Assembly: GCF_030646925.1 (NCBI RefSeq)
Contig: NZ_JAUSKL010000021.1
Coordinates: forward strand, 1-64,000
Reading direction: 5' to 3'
Source of the DNA: Candidatus Binatus sp.
GTDB taxonomy: Bacteria; Desulfobacterota; Binatia; Binatales; Binataceae
DNA: 64,000 nt
Of the stretch, positions 60,772-64,000 are shown in pieces. The notes under the pieces were generated by a model that worked only from the letters and a program-made list of their open reading frames with translations, was not told the DNA's origin and made no database searches. Within the stretch, counting starts at the first letter, position 1. The number at the start of each line of letters is the position of its first letter. The translations under genes and the position numbers were made by a program.

Positions 60772-60864
60772 AAGAGAAGTCAGAGTCTGCGTTTGCAAAC
60801 GCACGGCGGAAAGTAGCATTAGAGAGGATGCGATCGCGCCATTGCGAAAGGAGCTAGATTACCG

Positions 60865-61950
60865 ATGAAGGCCGCCGTATTTCATGGTCCCCACCAGCCG
60901 CTCACGATCGAGCAGGTCGATATCGACGATCCGCAGGATCACGAGGTCCTCATGCGCACCGCCGCGACCGGCGTATGCCATAGCGATCTGCATTTCGTCG
61001 AGGGGCTTTATCCGCATGCTGCGCCCGCGATCCTCGGCCACGAGGCCGCCGGCGTCGTCGAGAAGGTCGGCAAGTCGGTGAGCTATCTCAAGGCGGGCGA
61101 CCACGTCATCTCATGTCCGTCGGTGTTCTGCGGCTACTGCGAGGAGTGCATGTCGGGGCATCCCAATCGATGCACGAATCGGCAGGCAACGCAGCGCGCG
61201 GCGGATGCCAAGCCGCGACTCTCGCAAAACGGCAATCCGGTGCGCCAGTTCAGCGATCTCTCGACCTATGCGGAAAAAATGCTGGTGCATGAGAACGCGC
61301 TGGTGAAGATCATTGACGAGATGCCGCTCGATCGCGCCGCGCTGATCGGATGCGGCGTGACCACCGGCGTCGGCGCCGTGCTGAATACCGCGAAGATCGA
61401 GCCGGGTTGCACGGTGGCGGTCTTCGGGTGCGGCGGCGTCGGCATCTCGGCGATCCAGGGCGCGAAGATCGGCGGCGCGCGCCGCATCATCGCGATCGAT
61501 CAATTCGAGAACAAGCTTGCGATGGCCAGGCGTTTCGGCGCGACCGATACCATCGACGCGTCGCACACCGACGCGCTCAAGGAAATCCGCAAGATGACGG
61601 GCGGCGGCGTTGACTACGCGTTCGAGGCGGTAGGACTGAAGAAACTCGCCGAGCAATGCTTCGATTCGACCAAGGTCGGCGGTACCGCGGTCATCATCGG
61701 CATGATCCCGGTCGGGCAGAAAGTCGAAATCGACGGGCCGCGCCTGCTCACCGAGCGCACTTTAAAAGGCTCGATGATGGGTAGCAATCGATTTCGGATC
61801 GACATGCCGCGCTACATCGACTTCTACTTGCAGGGGCGCCTCAATCTCGACGACATGGTTACCAAGCGCGCGAAACTCGAGGACGTCAACGACGCATTCG
61901 CCGCGATGAAGCGTGGCGAAGTCGCCCGCACCGTCCTGATGTTCGACTAG
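60865..61950 (+). CDS. Zinc-dependent alcohol dehydrogenase
   Basis: A 361-residue MDR enzyme of the class III/benzyl-alcohol group. Catalytic zinc residues are Cys38 ('GVCHSDLHF') and His/Glu in 'LGHEAAG'; the structural zinc loop is 'CGYCEECMSGHPNRC'. 'VFGCGGVGISAIQGAK' binds NAD. Members oxidise primary alcohols or formaldehyde adducts. It follows the CocE gene by 93 bases, so joint use on an ester-derived alcohol is possible. It converges with the SDR. Confidence 0.93.
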   Translation: MKAAVFHGPHQPLTIEQVDIDDPQDHEVLMRTAATGVCHSDLHFVEGLYPHAAPAILGHEAAGVVEKVGKSVSYLKAGDHVISCPSVFCGYCEECMSGHPNRCTNRQATQRAADAKPRLSQNGNPVRQFSDLSTYAEKMLVHENALVKIIDEMPLDRAALIGCGVTTGVGAVLNTAKIEPGCTVAVFGCGGVGISAIQGAKIGGARRIIAIDQFENKLAMARRFGATDTIDASHTDALKEIRKMTGGGVDYAFEAVGLKKLAEQCFDSTKVGGTAVIIGMIPVGQKVEIDGPRLLTERTLKGSMMGSNRFRIDMPRYIDFYLQGRLNLDDMVTKRAKLEDVNDAFAAMKRGEVARTVLMFD

Positions 61951-61959
61951 GCCGGCGAG

Positions 61960-62853
61960 CTACAGCATCCGCGGCATCTGCAGATCGCTGCCGAGCGCCG
62001 ACTTGAACATTTTCGACAGGCGCTCGACCGTCCACGGTCCGTCGCCGATGAGCACGCGCTCCGGCACGATGTGCGAGTAGCGCGTGATGCGATAGCCCAT
62101 CGCGCCGATGCATTGTCCGTTGACGTACTGCGCCTCGTCACTCGCGAGGAACGCTACAACTGGCGCCACGTTGGCAGGATCGTGAATAGTGTGGGCTGCG
62201 TCCTTGCTCTGCGGAAAGCTCATCCCCGGTATTCGTCCCTGCGGGATCGAATCGGTCATGCGGGTCGAGGCGCCCGGCATGATCGCGTTGACGGTGATGT
62301 TGTACTTGGCCAGCGCAACAGCACTGCTATAGGTCAAACCCAGGATCGCAGCTTTGGCGGCGGCATAGTTGGGCTGGCCCGGAGCGCCCAGCGCCGCACC
62401 CGATGAGAAGTTGATGATGCGTCCCTGCTTGCGCTCGCGCATATGCGCCGAGCCCGGCCGCATCGTGCAGTAATGGCCCTTCAGATGAACGCGGATGACC
62501 TCGTCCCATTCTTCTTCGGTCATGTTGAAGATCATCTTGTCTCTGAGGATGCCGGCGACGTTAACCAGAATGTCCAGCTTGCCGAACTCGCGAATCGCCT
62601 GCTCGACCAGACCCTCGCCGCCCTGCACGGTCGCGATATCCGATGTATTTGCCGCTGCAACTCCACCGCTGTCCATGATCTCGCTGACCACCTGCTCGGC
62701 AGGCGAGGACGGCTCCTTGCGGCCGTCAACCGTCACTCCAGCGTCATTGACGACGACCGCCGCACCTTCCGCGGCCAACGCCTTCGCGACGCCGCGACCG
62801 ATTCCGCGCCCGGCTCCGGTTACCGCCGCTACTTTCCCTTCGAGTGTGCGCAT
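61960..62853 (-). CDS. Short-chain dehydrogenase, peroxisomal multifunctional-enzyme type
   Basis: A 297-residue SDR. 'VTGAGRGIGRG' is the cofactor loop, 'NVAGILRDKMIFNMTEEEWD' the NNAG region in its multifunctional-enzyme form, Ser lies in 'NFSSGAA' and Tyr/Lys in 'NYAAAK'. These features match HSD17B4-like (3R)-hydroxyacyl-CoA dehydrogenases, which act on acyl-CoA or steroid-like substrates. The C-terminal extension of about 45 residues is typical of that group. No MaoC hydratase gene is nearby. Confidence 0.9.
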   Translation of the reverse strand: MRTLEGKVAAVTGAGRGIGRGVAKALAAEGAAVVVNDAGVTVDGRKEPSSPAEQVVSEIMDSGGVAAANTSDIATVQGGEGLVEQAIREFGKLDILVNVAGILRDKMIFNMTEEEWDEVIRVHLKGHYCTMRPGSAHMRERKQGRIINFSSGAALGAPGQPNYAAAKAAILGLTYSSAVALAKYNITVNAIMPGASTRMTDSIPQGRIPGMSFPQSKDAAHTIHDPANVAPVVAFLASDEAQYVNGQCIGAMGYRITRYSHIVPERVLIGDGPWTVERLSKMFKSALGSDLQMPRML

Positions 62854-62952
62854 ATGAAGACTCCCGCTTGCGCTTGCAGGCGATCGGAGATTCGATCGCG
62901 GACTGCTGGTATCTCTAGCGCAGGCGGTTTCGCGAAGTCAAAAGCGCGCTGC

Positions 62953-63243
62953 CTACTTCGGCGGGTAGGGGATCTTTTCCGGCATCTTGCCGCTCACCCG
63001 CGCCTGCTCGATGGTCTTGGTGAGCAGATCGTTCGCGGTGACCAGGCGGGCCTCCTCGGACTGCACCTTCTCCAGCGAGGCTTTTAGTTGCGAGTTCTCC
63101 TCCCGCAGTTTGCGAACCTGTTCGCTGAGCTCGGCGATGCGCGCCTGCTCGCGCTGCTCCGCCGCTTCCTGCCGATAGCGCTCCCATCCGATCAGCCCGA
63201 GCAGCGCCAGGACGATAAGTGCTGCGATTACGTATCGATACAT
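62953..63243 (-). CDS. Small membrane-anchored coiled-coil protein
   Basis: A 96-residue protein with one N-terminal membrane span ('YVIAALIVLALLGLIGW', about 4-20) followed by a heptad-rich helix to about residue 80 and a Pro/Lys end 'MPEKIPYPPK'. Topology suggests a helix projecting into periplasm or cytoplasm, perhaps a scaffold. It lies 20 bases after the MetE-like gene on the same strand. No family recognised. Confidence 0.75.
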   Translation of the reverse strand: MYRYVIAALIVLALLGLIGWERYRQEAAEQREQARIAELSEQVRKLREENSQLKASLEKVQSEEARLVTANDLLTKTIEQARVSGKMPEKIPYPPK

Positions 63244-63263
63244 CTCGGGCTACCCGACGATAC

Positions 63264-64000
63264 TCACTTGCCGCGTCGCGCAGGGGATTTCGTCCGCTTC
63301 GGCGCCGCGCGCTTCCTTGATTTGGCAGTAGAGGCCGCCCCGCGCGGCGTTCGCCAGAGCTCGCGCGATGCAATCCGCGCGCCTTCCGCCATCGATCTCA
63401 ACTTGGCCCACGTGATTGCCGGCTCCACCGCCGTGAACCCCGCGAACGTCGAGAATCCGCAGTCGCTCCCTGCGATCACGTTCTCCCGGCCGACCACTTT
63501 CGCGAACCTGACGATGCGTTCCGCAACCAGTTCCGGATGCTCGATGAAGTTAGTCGAGGAATCGAGCACGCCGGGGATAAGCACCTTGCCCGCCGGCAGC
63601 TTAACGTTCTGCCACACCTTCCATTCATGCTCGTGCCGAGGATTCGATGCTTCGAACGAAATTCCAGCAGGCTTCGCCTTCAACACGATGTCCACGATTT
63701 CGTTCAGCGGCACATCGCGATGATGCGGTCCTTCGTAGTTGCCCCAGCAGAGATGCAACCGCGCCGCCTCGGCGGGAACGTCGGCCAGCGCATGGTTCAA
63801 CGCCTCGACGTGCATCGCCGCGCTCTTGCGAAACTCCGACGTCTTGCGGTCGGCGAATTGGATATGGCGGTTCATCGCCAGGTCAGGGCAATCGATTTGC
63901 AGCAACAGCCCCGCGCGATAAATCGCGTCGTACTCGGTCTTCATCGCATCCGCCAGCGCCGCGAGATACGCCTCATGGCTCCCGTAATGCTGATTCGGCA
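63264..64000 (-). CDS. MetE-like (cobalamin-independent methionine synthase fold) protein, partial
   Basis: The gene runs off the right edge: the frame is open to 64000 with 'HYGSHEAYLAALADAM' before the first internal Met, so its 5' end is missing. Zinc ligands of the MetE fold are visible as His-x-Cys in 'LHLCWGN', Glu in 'ISFEASNPRHEHEW' and Cys in 'AGSDCGFSTFAG'. The final 26 or so residues are a Lys/Arg-rich tail. With no N-terminal MetE half implied by its form, it belongs to the 'methionine synthase II-like' group, which includes coenzyme M transferases; the methyl or alkyl acceptor is unknown. Confidence 0.88.
   Translation of the reverse strand, partial: PNQHYGSHEAYLAALADAMKTEYDAIYRAGLLLQIDCPDLAMNRHIQFADRKTSEFRKSAAMHVEALNHALADVPAEAARLHLCWGNYEGPHHRDVPLNEIVDIVLKAKPAGISFEASNPRHEHEWKVWQNVKLPAGKVLIPGVLDSSTNFIEHPELVAERIVRFAKVVGRENVIAGSDCGFSTFAGFTAVEPAITWAKLRSMAEGARIASRELWRTPRGAASTAKSRKRAAPKRTKSPARRGK

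Noticed and set aside
1-64000. CRISPR arrays, tRNA or rRNA genes, phage or IS elements
   Set aside because: No regularly spaced repeats, cloverleaf-like sequences, ribosomal RNA or transposase/integrase motifs were seen on either strand.

Overview
The window is about 64 kb of GC-rich, gene-dense bacterial chromosome. It carries no rRNA, tRNA, CRISPR array, intact insertion sequence or phage gene that I could recognise. The cell is Gram-negative-like: there is an MlaA/VacJ outer-membrane lipid protein, a Wzm/Wzt polysaccharide exporter, lipoprotein signal peptides and an outer-membrane barrel-like protein. The content is typical of a metabolically versatile soil or water bacterium: many acyl-CoA enzymes, short-chain dehydrogenases, metal-dependent amidohydrolases, an LLM flavin oxidoreductase, CocE hydrolase, a cyclase-family hydrolase and a Rieske oxygenase. 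This mix would suit uncultured lineages such as Binatota/Desulfobacterota-like bacteria, but that is inference from gene content; no marker gene is present to prove it. GTG and TTG starts and 4-base stop/start overlaps are common.

Layout. 1-9.8 kb: housekeeping and scattered metabolism (receiver-domain relic, universal stress protein, zinc alcohol dehydrogenase, enoyl-CoA hydratase, aldose epimerase, RNA-binding protein, SDR, a coiled-coil basic protein, mtnA), then a three-gene unit of a phosphotransferase, a DUF6285-like protein and a CrtC-like protein. 9.8-20.6 kb: a dipeptide-type ABC importer without its ATPases, macro-domain protein, class III aminotransferase, amidase divergent from a TetR regulator with a palindromic operator, and a methyltransferase-queC-BMP lipoprotein run. 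20.7-29.9 kb: a coherent divergent catabolic cluster. Two acyl-CoA dehydrogenases lie on one strand; on the other are GntR regulator, CoA-transferase, LigB-like protein, SDR, Rieske oxygenase alpha and beta, and an ACMSD-like decarboxylase. A FadR-type TGGT-N3-ACCA site lies between them. 29.9-39.2 kb: MauG/CcpA-like dihaem protein, amidohydrolase, cyclase, then a tandem SagB-type dehydrogenase followed by a membrane Ser/Thr kinase translationally coupled to an outer-membrane protein.

39.2-53.4 kb: a divergent surface-polysaccharide locus. Leftward: pseudo-deacetylase/GT2 fusion, GT4, active-looking GT2/deacetylase fusion, methyltransferase, SGNH hydrolase, Wzm, Wzt, pyruvyltransferase. Rightward: a 50-residue DUF5989-like protein, carbamoyltransferase, SxtJ-like protein, methyltransferase. 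Together these would assemble, decorate (methyl, pyruvyl, carbamoyl, deacetyl) and export a glycan. 53.7-64 kb: MlaA-like protein with a heptapeptide repeat, a secreted protein with a duplicated eight-cysteine module, LLM oxidoreductase, NAD-dependent epimerase-like protein, NTF2-like protein, CocE hydrolase, alcohol dehydrogenase, SDR, a small coiled-coil membrane protein, and a MetE-like protein cut by the window edge.

The most interesting items are the Rieske/LigB-like cluster whose LigB-like protein appears to lack one iron-ligand histidine, the pair of GT2-deacetylase fusions of which one has lost its metal site, the SagB-kinase-outer membrane protein row, and the duplicated eight-cysteine secreted protein. 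All coordinates and motif readings are by eye; no homology search was run.
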